Notes: generated by a model not told the origin, from the letters alone. DNA of 64,000 nt from Fibrobacterota bacterium (GCA_023436145.1 JAEZKP010000023.1:1-64000), one strand, 5' to 3'. Counted from the first letter of the stretch, positions 9,084 to 19,266 are shown. Numbers and translations: made by a program.

Positions 9084-10397
9084 TCACCGGGTGGCTACAA
9101 ATCTCACGTTTCTCATATCGGTTTCATTGAATTGAAGCCTTAGAAGATATATCCCTGGTGAAAATTCAGCAGAAAACGAAAAACAATGTTCTCCAGCTCT
9201 CTTAAACTCATGCATCAGCACATGAAGATTTCTCCCCTGAAGATCACTTATTCTAATACTCACATCAGCTGGCTTTTCCAAAAAGTATTTAATGACAAAT
9301 GAGTGATGACCATTGTGCATTTTCTGCTGCAGATGAATCTTCCGGTCCTTGAGAGTAACTGACTGACGAACGGAGGTTATTGAAGGTACTGCTGCCGAAT
9401 TGGGGTTAAATCCCGGCCTGTTCAACCATGGAGTAACATCCACAGCTTCAAGATCAGCACCACGAAGTTTTTTTAAAGATCCGATTTCCTGATCATCCCA
9501 ACGATCATCATGTGTACCCTGAAAATACCAGTTACTGCCATTATCTGACATAATCAAACCATATTTCTTAAATGTCTTTAATATCACCTGAATCCTGGGG
9601 CTAAAACCGGAAATATCATAATCTGCCTTAAGACGGAAACGAAGCCCCATCGGAGGCCTGTTGGCGTCGGTAGAACTGGAAGCATAATGGCGTGCTGGCC
9701 AGATGTAGGCTTTTTGAGTTCTGGAAGCAGTAACCCTTATTGCATGTGGCACTTCTCCACCTCTTTGCAAAGCACGATCCACCTCATCATAACGAATAAG
9801 TAACGGAAAAATAGGCAATCCGGCAGCATCTGCAGAGGTCCATCCCGCAGGACGCAACTTGTTGGAGTTCAGATCAAAGATCGAACCACATCCTCCCTGC
9901 CACTCTGTACCATCAGTATTACCAGTCACATTGCCGGTCTCGTAAAGCAGATGCCTGCTGGTGTCAATAATCAGCATGTGCCGGTCACCTTCATCAGTGT
10001 TTCGCCAGTCAAAAACCGTCTCGATAAAAGGATTGCGGGGAATGGGCCATGGTCCGGGATCACTCTCATCATCATAAAGAGTAAAGGTTATAGGAACCAG
10101 CGGCTGCCCTGCACCAACAATATTGTAGGGTATTCCCATCATCCTCTCTACACCATCATCATCCCACTGAGTTCCGAAATCAGGGTGTAAACTGGTATTA
10201 GACCCCATTGAATTAATGAAATTCTGAGAATTAGGGTGAACTGGCAGTGAATCTATTGGTGTATTCAATGCGTGATCAGCGGTAAACATTATCCCGGTAT
10301 AGTCTTCCATAGTATGGGAGAATAGAGTCGATGTACCAACCATGGTGGATAGTATGATAAATGATAGACCAAAGCATTTTCGGTACAAAAAATTCAT
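9084..10397 (-). CDS. Secreted protein with C-terminal FlgD/type-9-like beta domain
   Basis: This 437-aa protein has a signal peptide (hydrophobic residues about 11-27). The body has no enzyme motif I recognise; it is rich in Trp, Asp and Gly and holds DNGSNWYFQGTHDDRWDDQE, suggesting a surface or binding protein. The last ~75 residues (VSIRISDLQGRNLHVL...FSPGIYLLRL) match the Ig-like sheet used as a sorting domain in type IX secretion or as a FlgD-like module in Fibrobacterota and relatives. The protein is likely exported beyond the outer membrane; whether a type IX system exists here is unknown. Confidence 0.65.
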   Translation of the reverse strand: MNFLYRKCFGLSFIILSTMVGTSTLFSHTMEDYTGIMFTADHALNTPIDSLPVHPNSQNFINSMGSNTSLHPDFGTQWDDDGVERMMGIPYNIVGAGQPLVPITFTLYDDESDPGPWPIPRNPFIETVFDWRNTDEGDRHMLIIDTSRHLLYETGNVTGNTDGTEWQGGCGSIFDLNSNKLRPAGWTSADAAGLPIFPLLIRYDEVDRALQRGGEVPHAIRVTASRTQKAYIWPARHYASSSTDANRPPMGLRFRLKADYDISGFSPRIQVILKTFKKYGLIMSDNGSNWYFQGTHDDRWDDQEIGSLKKLRGADLEAVDVTPWLNRPGFNPNSAAVPSITSVRQSVTLKDRKIHLQQKMHNGHHSFVIKYFLEKPADVSIRISDLQGRNLHVLMHEFKRAGEHCFSFSAEFSPGIYLLRLQFNETDMRNVRFVATR

Positions 10398-10818
10398 GAT
10401 TACCCCCTTTGCTGGTATTATAATATTATCTATTTAACACAGGTAAATCCAATATTCCGCTGAAAAAACAATTTATCCTCTTAAATTTCGCAGTCTCTTC
10501 AACAAATGCAGACACTTTCTTCAAGCAACGAAATAGCATCTGCAGAATCCAATCCGTAAATACCTCTTGATAGATTACTTTCAAAAATGTTATACCTTAC
10601 ATATAACACCGGAATCCAGGCTGATTACATACACGTAAAAAGTATGGCAGCTATTCTTGTCACTATCTATCTACATTTTACCTCTTTTCCGGTGTTTATA
10701 TCAGAAATTAATTTGTTAAATTATGTTTATAGCTGACTTCCTGAGATAATTATTATAACTGATAATATCCTCTTGTTTTGTGCCTTGATGGAAGAAAACG
10801 GAAGGAAAAAATCCGATC
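10398..10818. other. Divergent intergenic region
   Basis: These 421 bases separate the minus-strand secreted protein from the plus-strand beta-barrel pair, so both promoters should lie here. A TATAAT on the minus strand at 10417-10422 sits at a plausible distance from the 10397 start, but no good -35 partner is seen. No gene or strong hairpin was found. Confidence 0.35.
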
Positions 10819-12507
10819 GTGTTTAAACTAAAAGCCTCACAATATTTACCGTTTATTATGGTTTTGCTATCCAGCCTGCTAAATTCTGAGGTAGATGCAA
10901 GAGTCTTCCTGGTCGGTTCTAATCCCAACCTAACGCTACTGGCTTACCCTCAGGACATCCTGAAGTTTGATAACGACAATCTATTTTACTTTTTCAACTA
11001 TGAAAAAAAACCATGGTGGAGCGATGTGGATGATCCACCCAACAAACCCATGAATGAATCAGCCAACCGACCAAATAATACTTACCTGGCCACTGGTGAA
11101 AGCGTGATTGATGAAGAAGGAAACTCCTTTGAACACAAATCACAAATAAATGCTATCCAAAATCAGATCGGATTCAGCAAATCGCTAAAACATGCTATAA
11201 AAACCCGTTTTGATTTGCGCTACTCTGCCTGGTCAATGATTACAAGAGCATCGGGAGAGGTAAATGATCTGAATTTCAATTATAAAGAACATAATTCATT
11301 TCATGAATTCTATCTAAACTCAATGATAGCTAAAAAGATCAGAAATATTCCTGTAGGCATAAAAATCGGACTGGGTGGAATTGCCACTACCGAACCAGAT
11401 GTGGAATCCAATATCCCGGAACATCCCAACAGACTCTACTGGGGTTGGTCTGCTTCTCAGGGTGGTGATGTTTTAGGAACGGCAAACCACCTGGTACATG
11501 CCCGGGAACAGGATTCCTACTCCTTAGGCCCATTACTGGAATTTGATGTTCAAGCTGGTGCCACACTCCCCCGGCTGGCTCTTGGAGCACGCTTCAGATA
11601 CAATTTCGGTAACCTGGATACCTATAACTACAAAGATTCTTTAAAAAGTTATGTTCATGACGAGGCCCATAAAGTCAGAAACACCACCTATAGACTATAC
11701 GGAAACTACATCTGGTCAGAAGGTCAGAAATACCGCTTTGCCACACTCATACTTACCCGCTTTACCTATCTTGATACCATTCAGAATGCCATTGACAATC
11801 CAGATATCAGGAATGGCCATAAACGGAATCTGAAAAATTTCGTACTCCAAATCAATCCCAACGTAAGCCTTTATCCCTGGCGTACAAAACAGACTTATAT
11901 CGATGCTGCAATATTATGCAACTATTCCTATATGCATTATAGCCATAAAGCTCCGTTCTGGGTTAGCGGTGGTCAGAAAGATTTCTATGTGAGTTCCCAA
12001 ATCGGTATAGGACCTGAATACTCCTGGGAGCACAGCTCATACTGGAATGAAAATTTCTTTGAAATCGCCCTCGATCTAAATCCGGTGTTTCCAATCTATG
12101 GAAATAAAAATCAGAGTATAGCAGTTGGAGTTATGGCCATGTTGTGGACCCGTTTCAAATGGACCAATAAGTATTTCGGAAACAGGGTTGCCAACGGATC
12201 AGATGCCAGCTTCTCTGAAGTACATGTCCGCAAAAATTTTGATCATGAAACCTGGTTGAATTCGGTGATAAACATTGTTTACAGAAGAAACGATTTCGTA
12301 TACCGTCTCGACATTAGTCAACCCATGGTTTATTCTCTCACCCCACGGACAAAGATCATTGATTTGAATACAGACGCAGTGGTATTCGAGCAGGCACATG
12401 AGAATATGTGGGTCTCACAATCCGGAGTAAAAGTTGGTTTCTTTGTAACTACCGGACTTAACAATTTTAAAAATATTATTCGCGGAAACAAAAACCGTCC
12501 TCTTTAA
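10819..12507 (+). CDS. Outer-membrane beta-barrel-like protein, tandem paralogue 1
   Basis: This 562-aa protein starts at GTG, with a GAAGGA ribosome site about 12 bases upstream. A signal peptide (about residues 1-28) ends before RVFLVGSNP. The body alternates polar and aromatic residues, as in a large beta-barrel. It shares the N-terminal pattern GSNP...PQDI...PWW-x-D-[VI]-D-x(3)-NKP with the next gene, and the two are separated by 16 bases. No known family was recognised. The pair lies directly upstream of the injection-system locus on the same strand. Confidence 0.6.
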   Translation: MFKLKASQYLPFIMVLLSSLLNSEVDARVFLVGSNPNLTLLAYPQDILKFDNDNLFYFFNYEKKPWWSDVDDPPNKPMNESANRPNNTYLATGESVIDEEGNSFEHKSQINAIQNQIGFSKSLKHAIKTRFDLRYSAWSMITRASGEVNDLNFNYKEHNSFHEFYLNSMIAKKIRNIPVGIKIGLGGIATTEPDVESNIPEHPNRLYWGWSASQGGDVLGTANHLVHAREQDSYSLGPLLEFDVQAGATLPRLALGARFRYNFGNLDTYNYKDSLKSYVHDEAHKVRNTTYRLYGNYIWSEGQKYRFATLILTRFTYLDTIQNAIDNPDIRNGHKRNLKNFVLQINPNVSLYPWRTKQTYIDAAILCNYSYMHYSHKAPFWVSGGQKDFYVSSQIGIGPEYSWEHSSYWNENFFEIALDLNPVFPIYGNKNQSIAVGVMAMLWTRFKWTNKYFGNRVANGSDASFSEVHVRKNFDHETWLNSVINIVYRRNDFVYRLDISQPMVYSLTPRTKIIDLNTDAVVFEQAHENMWVSQSGVKVGFFVTTGLNNFKNIIRGNKNRPL

Positions 12508-12523
12508 ATCAGGGGCCTGAGCT

Positions 12524-14248
12524 ATGAAAAATAACTTTCTTGCCAGAGCAGTCCTGCTGAGCGCAGTGCTGTGTTTTTTTAGTGCAGGATACACTCAAAC
12601 CAGTGTAGCTTCTTTTGGATCAAATCCGGATTTCTCTTTTTCTTTATTTCCACAGGATATCTCCAGACAACAGTCGAATGCCCTCATTTTTTTTCCCGGT
12701 TACAGTAAAGGCCCCTGGTGGGGCGACATCGACGAGATAACCAATAAACCTTCCGGTGCAGTTTACACCAAAACTGGTAACGAAATCTCAAAAGCGCCAG
12801 CTTTTTTCAAAGAAAGTGCAAAACTGCATACATCCAGAAATGTTTTCGGATACTCATACCGGCCATCTGATAAATCAACCTTCAGAATCGACTTGGAGTA
12901 CATAATAAATGCCTTGCGGGACAGAGCAGAAGGAAATTTTACAAATGCATCAAACCCTGAAATTTCCTATATCCCGTTTGATTACTCCCTCAGACACACT
13001 CTCAACAGTTTTCTTATGGCCGGGATGGCTGGTTTCCAGTTGTTTGACATACCAGTCGGGATAAGATTCAGAGCTGGCATGAAAAACACACTTGCCCTCA
13101 AATCCGATTTTACATTCACTAAAAACGACACATTGAAAGTATCTACCAGCCGGGCCTTATGGGGATGGTCAACAGAAGGTTGCAGCCATATCTTCGGGCC
13201 CCGCGGCACTGAAGGCGATGCGTGGCTTCAGAACAGCTACTCCAAAGGTCCATTATATTCTGTGGAACTTACTACAGGAGCATCTCTGGAAAAAATCAAA
13301 GCCGGTATCTCATTTGTTTACAATTTCGGGCGTCAGGACTATTATTCATGGAATGAGGATACTTCTAAGCTAAAGTTAACCGGGGATACTATTATAGACC
13401 GGAATTTCATTGGAAATTATCTCAAAAGCGACTGGACAAAGAAAAGTCATCAGGGACAGCTCAATTTTTATGGTAACATCCACTGGCTCACAAATGATAT
13501 GTTCGCCATGAACTCTTTTATCCGACTGGGATACCAGGGTAATGTTGCAGGAAAAGCATTGTCCTCCAATCTGGATGTTGAATCAGATTCCAGGGAAACT
13601 CACCGGGGCTTTGTAATTGAAGCAGATCCTAATATAAACATCAAACTTGGGCCATGGCTCCATTACATCGATATAGCATTATTGCTGCAATACGAATACT
13701 ACCGGACAAATAACACCTATTTACGCTGGTTCCGTGGGGGACGAACCAAAACCTACAGGGATTCTGAAATCAGGGAACTGGACGAAACCGTCTGGGAATC
13801 CTTTTCCTATGCAAACCAGAATATAATAAATACTGGACTGGAGCTGAGTGCCATGTTTCCACTTTTTGACAATAATAATTTCGGGAAACTGGGACTTGGC
13901 TTAATGATGTCAGGACTTCTAAAAAATAATCTTCAGACAAAATATTATGGCACGAATGACTCTGCCAGCCTCGATTTTAATCTCACAAACCGTCGTGAAA
14001 ATTACATCAGAGAAGTATCATTCAGCACAGTCCTGATGCTTAACTACATAAAAAACCGTTATAACATCCGGTTCGAAACTACTTCTCCATTGTTGGTGTC
14101 TCAAATGACCCGTACACGTATTGCCAATGCCAAGGGCAAAAATGCAGGCCCTTATCACCGGAAAGATCCACTGTGGCTTTCCAATCAGGGTATACAGGTG
14201 GGGCTTTTTATCACCTATGATTTCCAGTTCGCTTTTTTAAAGTACTAA
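12524..14248 (+). CDS. Outer-membrane beta-barrel-like protein, tandem paralogue 2
   Basis: This 574-aa protein has a signal peptide (about residues 1-25, ending near AGYTQT). It is a paralogue of the preceding gene: both have GSNP[ND]..., PQDI, PWW and NKP near the start, and both end in a segment with WLSNQGIQVG/WVSQSGVKVG followed by a final strand. The 16-base gap and shared strand suggest one transcript. It is probably an outer-membrane barrel of unknown function. Confidence 0.6.
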   Translation: MKNNFLARAVLLSAVLCFFSAGYTQTSVASFGSNPDFSFSLFPQDISRQQSNALIFFPGYSKGPWWGDIDEITNKPSGAVYTKTGNEISKAPAFFKESAKLHTSRNVFGYSYRPSDKSTFRIDLEYIINALRDRAEGNFTNASNPEISYIPFDYSLRHTLNSFLMAGMAGFQLFDIPVGIRFRAGMKNTLALKSDFTFTKNDTLKVSTSRALWGWSTEGCSHIFGPRGTEGDAWLQNSYSKGPLYSVELTTGASLEKIKAGISFVYNFGRQDYYSWNEDTSKLKLTGDTIIDRNFIGNYLKSDWTKKSHQGQLNFYGNIHWLTNDMFAMNSFIRLGYQGNVAGKALSSNLDVESDSRETHRGFVIEADPNINIKLGPWLHYIDIALLLQYEYYRTNNTYLRWFRGGRTKTYRDSEIRELDETVWESFSYANQNIINTGLELSAMFPLFDNNNFGKLGLGLMMSGLLKNNLQTKYYGTNDSASLDFNLTNRRENYIREVSFSTVLMLNYIKNRYNIRFETTSPLLVSQMTRTRIANAKGKNAGPYHRKDPLWLSNQGIQVGLFITYDFQFAFLKY

Positions 14249-14288
14249 AATTACAGGGATACCTTTTTCTACACAACAAATTGACTTT

Positions 14289-14316
14289 CCTGAATATTCC
14301 GCAATATATATTCAGG
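14289..14316. promoter_or_regulatory. Inverted repeat upstream of the injection-system locus
   Basis: CCTGAATAT at 14289-14297 is exactly complementary to ATATTCAGG at 14308-14316, with a 10-base spacer. No T-run follows, so it is not a typical terminator. Its place between the barrel genes and the first gene of the locus makes an operator or an mRNA hairpin possible. Confidence 0.35.
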
Positions 14317-14347
14317 ATACCATCACAACACATTGACAATTTCACCT

Positions 14348-15712
14348 ATGATTCCAGGGTACCCCGCCATGGAAAACACACACGCAGGGAAACGCTGCCG
14401 GCCTGTTGATGCTATTTCTTACTCTTACAGCACAACCGGTCAAAACATCCTTTTGAAATTATTATACCTTTACCTTCAGCACGAACTGCCTGAAAATGAG
14501 GTATACGATTTTTATCTTCAATTTCCTGAGTTCCTCGTATTGCCGGAAAAAGAGCATCTCTCCTTTTTTGAACGTTTGTTTAACGAGTGCGCCCCTGGAC
14601 CATTTACTTCCACTGCCAGTCTTATTTCAGCTTTGGAAAAATACCTCTATTCGAAAAATATCGATTTTCATAACCGTTTTCAGCAATTTATTGAAAGTTC
14701 TCTAAAATTCAGGCCCGATTATATTAATCAATCAATATTTGAGCACTTTCGACCTGTTCTACAACAGATAAATCTGAAAGATGTTTTGTTATCAAAAGCA
14801 TATCTACTCCCTCCAATAATCATGGCTGATGCCACCTCGGAAATGATACAACTGGGAAAAAATGGCTCAGAAACTTACGCTATGATAACCATCTTATCCA
14901 GAAATCCAGAACCTCTTGCCATTGACAGTGAATCCGGGATCGGATCAATTTTCCGCTTTTTTCCATTACTTTTTGGATTGTCTCCTTTTTCCAGTTTCAA
15001 AATTATAGCCCAACAAGCATCCGTTTCACATAATCTGAACCATTACTGTACTGTAAATACTTCAAATGACTTCTTTTTTGTCGATAGTGAACGCATAGGT
15101 ATAATTATCGATTTTGGTACTTTCATTCATAATATCAACATTCCATATCAGAAACAAACATTTCAATCCGTTAAAGTTTATGTACCAGAGAAGGATTATT
15201 ATTGCAAAAAAAGAAAACGAATCATTTTACGGAAAAACTGTGCATACGGTGCCCCCTTTTCCATTATCAGACTTTCTCATTCTCATGACACACCAGAGGA
15301 AAGTAAACCTATCGGTTTTTCTGCTGCACCTCAGAACCGGATCTGGGCAAAAATTGAGCAGAAACATGAGGAGTTACTATCATTACTGAATACCAGCCTC
15401 TATGTCACTTTTAATAGGCGGCTGCAAAGCATATCAGTTAATGGTGTATTTATTACCAGCGGTGTTCAGGCCAAAATTCTTTGTGCAATTTTCCGACTAT
15501 ATGTGAAAAAAGGACATTCGGAATTTGAATGGAATGAATTTGCCGCTGAAAAAGAGTTCATTTGCGATCCTTATAGTACCGGACTCTCCACCAGATTAAA
15601 AAGAGCAATGAACTGCCTGTCCAAAGTAACCAAAGACATAGTCCTGGAGAAATATGGGCGTGGAAAATACCGTCTGTTGTGTAAAAAAAAGTTATACTAT
15701 TCTGAAGTCTGA
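14348..15712 (+). CDS. Unknown protein with C-terminal winged-helix-like domain; candidate locus regulator
   Basis: I do not recognise a family. The protein (454 aa from ATG 14348) has no signal peptide. The start is uncertain: TTG at 14333 and ATG at 14369 are alternatives, and none has a clear ribosome site. The last ~90 residues (about SVNGVFITSGVQAKILCAIF to RGKYRLLCK) have the helix-helix-helix-wing look of response-regulator-type winged helices, with a GRGKYRLL wing hairpin. The middle region (about 225-300) is mostly beta. It lies 90 bases upstream of the AAA+ gene and may control the locus, but this is inference. Confidence 0.5.
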   Translation: MIPGYPAMENTHAGKRCRPVDAISYSYSTTGQNILLKLLYLYLQHELPENEVYDFYLQFPEFLVLPEKEHLSFFERLFNECAPGPFTSTASLISALEKYLYSKNIDFHNRFQQFIESSLKFRPDYINQSIFEHFRPVLQQINLKDVLLSKAYLLPPIIMADATSEMIQLGKNGSETYAMITILSRNPEPLAIDSESGIGSIFRFFPLLFGLSPFSSFKIIAQQASVSHNLNHYCTVNTSNDFFFVDSERIGIIIDFGTFIHNINIPYQKQTFQSVKVYVPEKDYYCKKRKRIILRKNCAYGAPFSIIRLSHSHDTPEESKPIGFSAAPQNRIWAKIEQKHEELLSLLNTSLYVTFNRRLQSISVNGVFITSGVQAKILCAIFRLYVKKGHSEFEWNEFAAEKEFICDPYSTGLSTRLKRAMNCLSKVTKDIVLEKYGRGKYRLLCKKKLYYSEV

Positions 15713-15802
15713 AAAGTGATGTGTTACTATTTGTTCCTTTTCCTGTTTGAATAATTGTAGTATTTACAAAATAGTTTCACCATCTCAAGGATTCCGGTTC
15801 AT

Positions 15803-17971
15803 ATGTCAGACTTCTCTCTTCCAGATAGCCTTGACCACCTTATCCTTCACTTGCGACGTATTGATTGCCTTATTCAAAGCTACAATTTAACTCGCGTCCC
15901 TCACTCAGATAATGATAACCAATTTCCTGGTTTGGTGATCAATAAAAATGAATTTGAACGGTTGTTTATAGATTCTGATTCACAAACACAGGAAACCGAA
16001 CCAGATTTCATGAAAATATCTCTCAGGTACAATTGCCTATGTGCTGAAATCAATGAGCTTGAAGCTGCAGCACTTGAACACAACATACCTATGCGTTTGA
16101 TTGAAATCGAAAAAAAGTTTGATCTCAACAAAGAAGAACGGGATATTCTGCTTCTGGCTCTTGCACCAGATGTTGATAAAAAATATGAGAAAATATTCGG
16201 CTATATTCAAGATGATATTACGATGAGACTGCCCTGTATTGATATGGCACTATCTCTTTTATTTACTAATTTGACTGATAAACTGCGTGCCAGAACCATT
16301 TTCAATAATTCATCACCTTTATTATATCATAAACTTATCGAATTGGAAAATGACCCTGGCCGTATTTTAGCATTCCCTGCTCAATATATAAGAGTAAATA
16401 AAAGAATTGCAGCTTATCTTCTTGATACTGACCAGGTGGATTTCCTTTTGGAAAAAACGGTCAAACGAATCATCCCCAAAGCAAAGATGACTGATTTGGT
16501 ACTTCCTGACAGTGTCAAGAAATTCATTGATTCAGTATCCGGAATTTCTCCTTTTTCAAAGATAATTTACATTCAGGGAAACCCCGGAACCGGAAAAAGA
16601 ACTTTGGCCGAATCATTGACCGGTCTATGGAATCTTAATCTTTTATACCTGGATAATATTCCTTCAGGTGCATTCGATATTGATCTTTTCACTCAATTAC
16701 TTTGCCGTGAAGCATATCTTTGGGGTGCTGTAATTCTGGTTCAAAATATTGAAACATCCAATGAGCAACCTTCCAGTATTCTTAGAGCACTGATATCATG
16801 GGCCAGACAATACTGTACTCCCCTAATTATCTGCGGAAAAGATAAATGGGAACCAGGCGATTTGATTCCCTTAGATGATTTTATTGCTCTTACCATCCCT
16901 CCACCATCTACTAGCGATAGGCAAATTATTTGGAACAGCCGGCTCAATGGAAATGCTCCTCCTGATGGTGATTCTGTACTCAAGCAGATCGCATCTACCT
17001 TTAAAATCAGCGGAAATCAGATAAATAAAGCAGTTGCAACTGCCTTACGATACGCATATACGCGTAACCCTGGAAATCCTTCTGTCAATGCATCTGATCT
17101 TTACTATGCATGCAGAGTTCATTCATCTGCATTTCTCAGTCGAAATGCACGAAAGATAACTACCAGGTATTGCTGGAATGATATTGTATTACCAGAAGAA
17201 AAGATAGAGCAACTCAGAGAGCTCTGTTCAAACATCCGCTACCAGTCGGTAGTGTATAATGATTGGGGTTACGAATCAAAGCTTTCACTGGGAAAAGGGG
17301 TACATGCATTATTCGCCGGCCCATCAGGTACTGGAAAAACAATGGCTGCTGAAATAATAGCTGCAGAACTGGGTGTTGATCTATACAAGATTGATCTGGC
17401 ATCTGTAGTAAGCAAGTACATTGGAGAAACAGAGAAAAATCTTTCACAAATATTCGATGAAGCAGAAGAAAGTAATGTTATTCTGTTTTTTGATGAAGCA
17501 GATGCTTTATTGGGTAAGCGTTCAGAAGTTAAGGATGCTCATGACAGGTATGCGAATATAGAAATTTCTTACCTTTTACAAAGAATGGAAGAGTTCAGTG
17601 GTATATCCCTTTTGGCCACAAATTTCAGGAAAAATATTGATGACGCATTTATTCGGCGTATTCGATATATTGTCGAGTTCCCCTTTCCTGATCAGAAATA
17701 TCGGAAAATGATTTGGATGGGTATATGGCCACCCCATGCCCCATTCTCAATTGATATTGATTACGATTTTCTTTCTTATCAATTCGAGTTAAGCGGAGGG
17801 AACATCCGTAATGTGGCATTAAATGCCTCGTTTATCGCTGCCGGGCAAAACCAGTCAATAAATATGAGTCATATCCTGCTGGCTATTAAACGGGAATTTC
17901 AAAAAATGGGTAAAGTTTTTCTTAATGAGAATTTCGGTCGTTATAGTAATCTTTTTCTTCAAAATGCATGA
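15803..17971 (+). CDS. eCIS AAA+ ATPase (Cis15/Afp15-like)
   Basis: This 722-aa protein has two AAA+ modules after a helical N-terminal domain. The first has a P-loop GNPGTGKR (259-266) with Arg instead of Thr/Ser after Lys, and where Walker B is expected it reads VILVQNIE, so it is probably inactive. The second is intact: GPSGTGKT (506-513), Walker B with DEAD (564-567), then LLATNFRKNIDDAFIRRIR with arginine fingers. This is the double-AAA arrangement of the ATPase conserved in extracellular contractile injection systems, thought to help assembly. It starts 90 bases after the possible regulator and is followed at 15 bases by the terminator gene. Confidence 0.88.
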   Translation: MSDFSLPDSLDHLILHLRRIDCLIQSYNLTRVPHSDNDNQFPGLVINKNEFERLFIDSDSQTQETEPDFMKISLRYNCLCAEINELEAAALEHNIPMRLIEIEKKFDLNKEERDILLLALAPDVDKKYEKIFGYIQDDITMRLPCIDMALSLLFTNLTDKLRARTIFNNSSPLLYHKLIELENDPGRILAFPAQYIRVNKRIAAYLLDTDQVDFLLEKTVKRIIPKAKMTDLVLPDSVKKFIDSVSGISPFSKIIYIQGNPGTGKRTLAESLTGLWNLNLLYLDNIPSGAFDIDLFTQLLCREAYLWGAVILVQNIETSNEQPSSILRALISWARQYCTPLIICGKDKWEPGDLIPLDDFIALTIPPPSTSDRQIIWNSRLNGNAPPDGDSVLKQIASTFKISGNQINKAVATALRYAYTRNPGNPSVNASDLYYACRVHSSAFLSRNARKITTRYCWNDIVLPEEKIEQLRELCSNIRYQSVVYNDWGYESKLSLGKGVHALFAGPSGTGKTMAAEIIAAELGVDLYKIDLASVVSKYIGETEKNLSQIFDEAEESNVILFFDEADALLGKRSEVKDAHDRYANIEISYLLQRMEEFSGISLLATNFRKNIDDAFIRRIRYIVEFPFPDQKYRKMIWMGIWPPHAPFSIDIDYDFLSYQFELSGGNIRNVALNASFIAAGQNQSINMSHILLAIKREFQKMGKVFLNENFGRYSNLFLQNA

Positions 17972-17986
17972 TCAGGTGGAAATAAT

Positions 17987-18565
17987 ATGAACGGGTTTAC
18001 CGCCATCTCCGGATTAGCTGCCAGCCTCAGAAACCTGCTCCAGCGTGGTATGGATGATGTTTTCAGTGATCATGTCCTGGTGACATCCGACTCACCAAAA
18101 CAAATCCAGGATGAAAATCGCTCTGACAACAGACTGCTTTCATTTTATATATATAAAATTACTGAAAATGCTGATTTAAGAAATGCGCCACCTTTTCTGG
18201 ATAGTGAATCAAAACTTAACCGGTCCATTGCCTTGGATATCCATTTTCTTTTGACTCCTTATGGACCAGATCCTGATAGTGCACTGCTTATTCTGGGACG
18301 CACTCAGCAATTACTTCATAATGCAGTTCTTTTAGGTTCACGTTTGGAACAATCGCTTGAGGGAACTGATCAGAATATAAAGATAACACAGCAGCCGCTT
18401 CCTCAGGAATTGATCACTCAGATCTGGCAGGCAATGGAATGTTCAATGCGTCTGGCACTTTACTATCTTGCTACTCCACTGTTAATCGGTCTGCCTACGT
18501 TGGAAAGTAGTCCATCTGTTACTGGTCGTCAAATGGGTCAGGGTGAAGCCGAAGGAGTACTATGA
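17987..18565 (+). CDS. Tail terminator/cap protein, DUF4255 (Pvc16/Afp16-like N-terminal family)
   Basis: This 192-aa protein shows the DUF4255 pattern: an N-terminal helix ISGLAASLRNLL, NRLLSFYIYKITENADLRN, and the strand LDIHFLLTPYGPDPDSALLILGRTQQLLH. It ends with LPQELITQIWQAMECSMRLALYYLATPLLIG. In known eCIS this protein caps the tube-sheath end and ends polymerisation. It lies directly after the ATPase, as in many such loci, and its stop overlaps the next start by 4 bases. Confidence 0.85.
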   Translation: MNGFTAISGLAASLRNLLQRGMDDVFSDHVLVTSDSPKQIQDENRSDNRLLSFYIYKITENADLRNAPPFLDSESKLNRSIALDIHFLLTPYGPDPDSALLILGRTQQLLHNAVLLGSRLEQSLEGTDQNIKITQQPLPQELITQIWQAMECSMRLALYYLATPLLIGLPTLESSPSVTGRQMGQGEAEGVL

Positions 18566-19266
18566 CCGATAATCAACCGAATCGCAGATTAATAAATCGA
18601 TCATTGAAAACAGCTAAACTGCTGATCTCGACTAAGGATAATATGTCCTCAGACCGAAAGCCTCTGGGCGAGATATGCGCCTTGGTAAATCCCCTCAATC
18701 GTGTAACAATGAGTTATAAAATTCCGGTAATCACACCTGGTAGTTCGTTTGCTTTTTTTGATCTGGTCGAGGGGCTCTTTCTTATACAGATAAATTCAGC
18801 CTACTATCTGAAGAAAACATTCAGCTTAGCCCTTCCATTTCAGAATACACTCCAGAGCGATGATGAAATAAACATTAGTCAGGAAGGTGATACCCTTATC
18901 GCCACTGTCACCCTTATTCCATCACCGGTTTATATTTTGGCCGCAGGAATGACTGTGATACGCATTCTTTTCCGTAAAAAATCGGATGAAAAGCCGGTAG
19001 TGAATGGAAAATTATATGCATTAAAACAGAACAATGGTAATGAGCAAGCCATATTTGTGAGCCGGACTGATGATAACGGCCAGGCATTACTCTGTTGTAA
19101 TCGTATGACACGGGATTCAATTTTACAGATCAATGGTTTCGATTTTGGTGGACCGAAGCAGTTTCAGCTGAGGGCAGTGGATGTTTTTTCAGATCTACAC
19201 ACTTTGGCTACAGTCAGTATAAAGGAATTCTGGTCAAATGATCTGATTTTGGAATTAAACATTTAG
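18562..19266 (+). CDS. Unknown eCIS protein, probably terminator partner with Ig-like domain
   Basis: This 234-aa protein is coupled to the Pvc16-like gene by an ATGA overlap. The N-terminal half contains KIPVITPGSSFAFFDLVEGLFLIQI, a beta-rich stretch. The C-terminal half (about 150-234) looks like a carboxypeptidase-regulatory or Ig-like sheet (NGKLYALKQNN...RTDDNGQALL). Some larger Pvc16 proteins carry such a C-terminal sheet, so this gene may encode as a separate chain what is a domain elsewhere. No signal peptide is present. The function is inferred from position only. Confidence 0.55.
   Translation: MTDNQPNRRLINRSLKTAKLLISTKDNMSSDRKPLGEICALVNPLNRVTMSYKIPVITPGSSFAFFDLVEGLFLIQINSAYYLKKTFSLALPFQNTLQSDDEINISQEGDTLIATVTLIPSPVYILAAGMTVIRILFRKKSDEKPVVNGKLYALKQNNGNEQAIFVSRTDDNGQALLCCNRMTRDSILQINGFDFGGPKQFQLRAVDVFSDLHTLATVSIKEFWSNDLILELNI

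Noticed and set aside
14289..14316. Inverted repeat as a transcription terminator of the barrel genes
   Set aside because: No T-run follows and the stem is AT-rich, so termination is unlikely.
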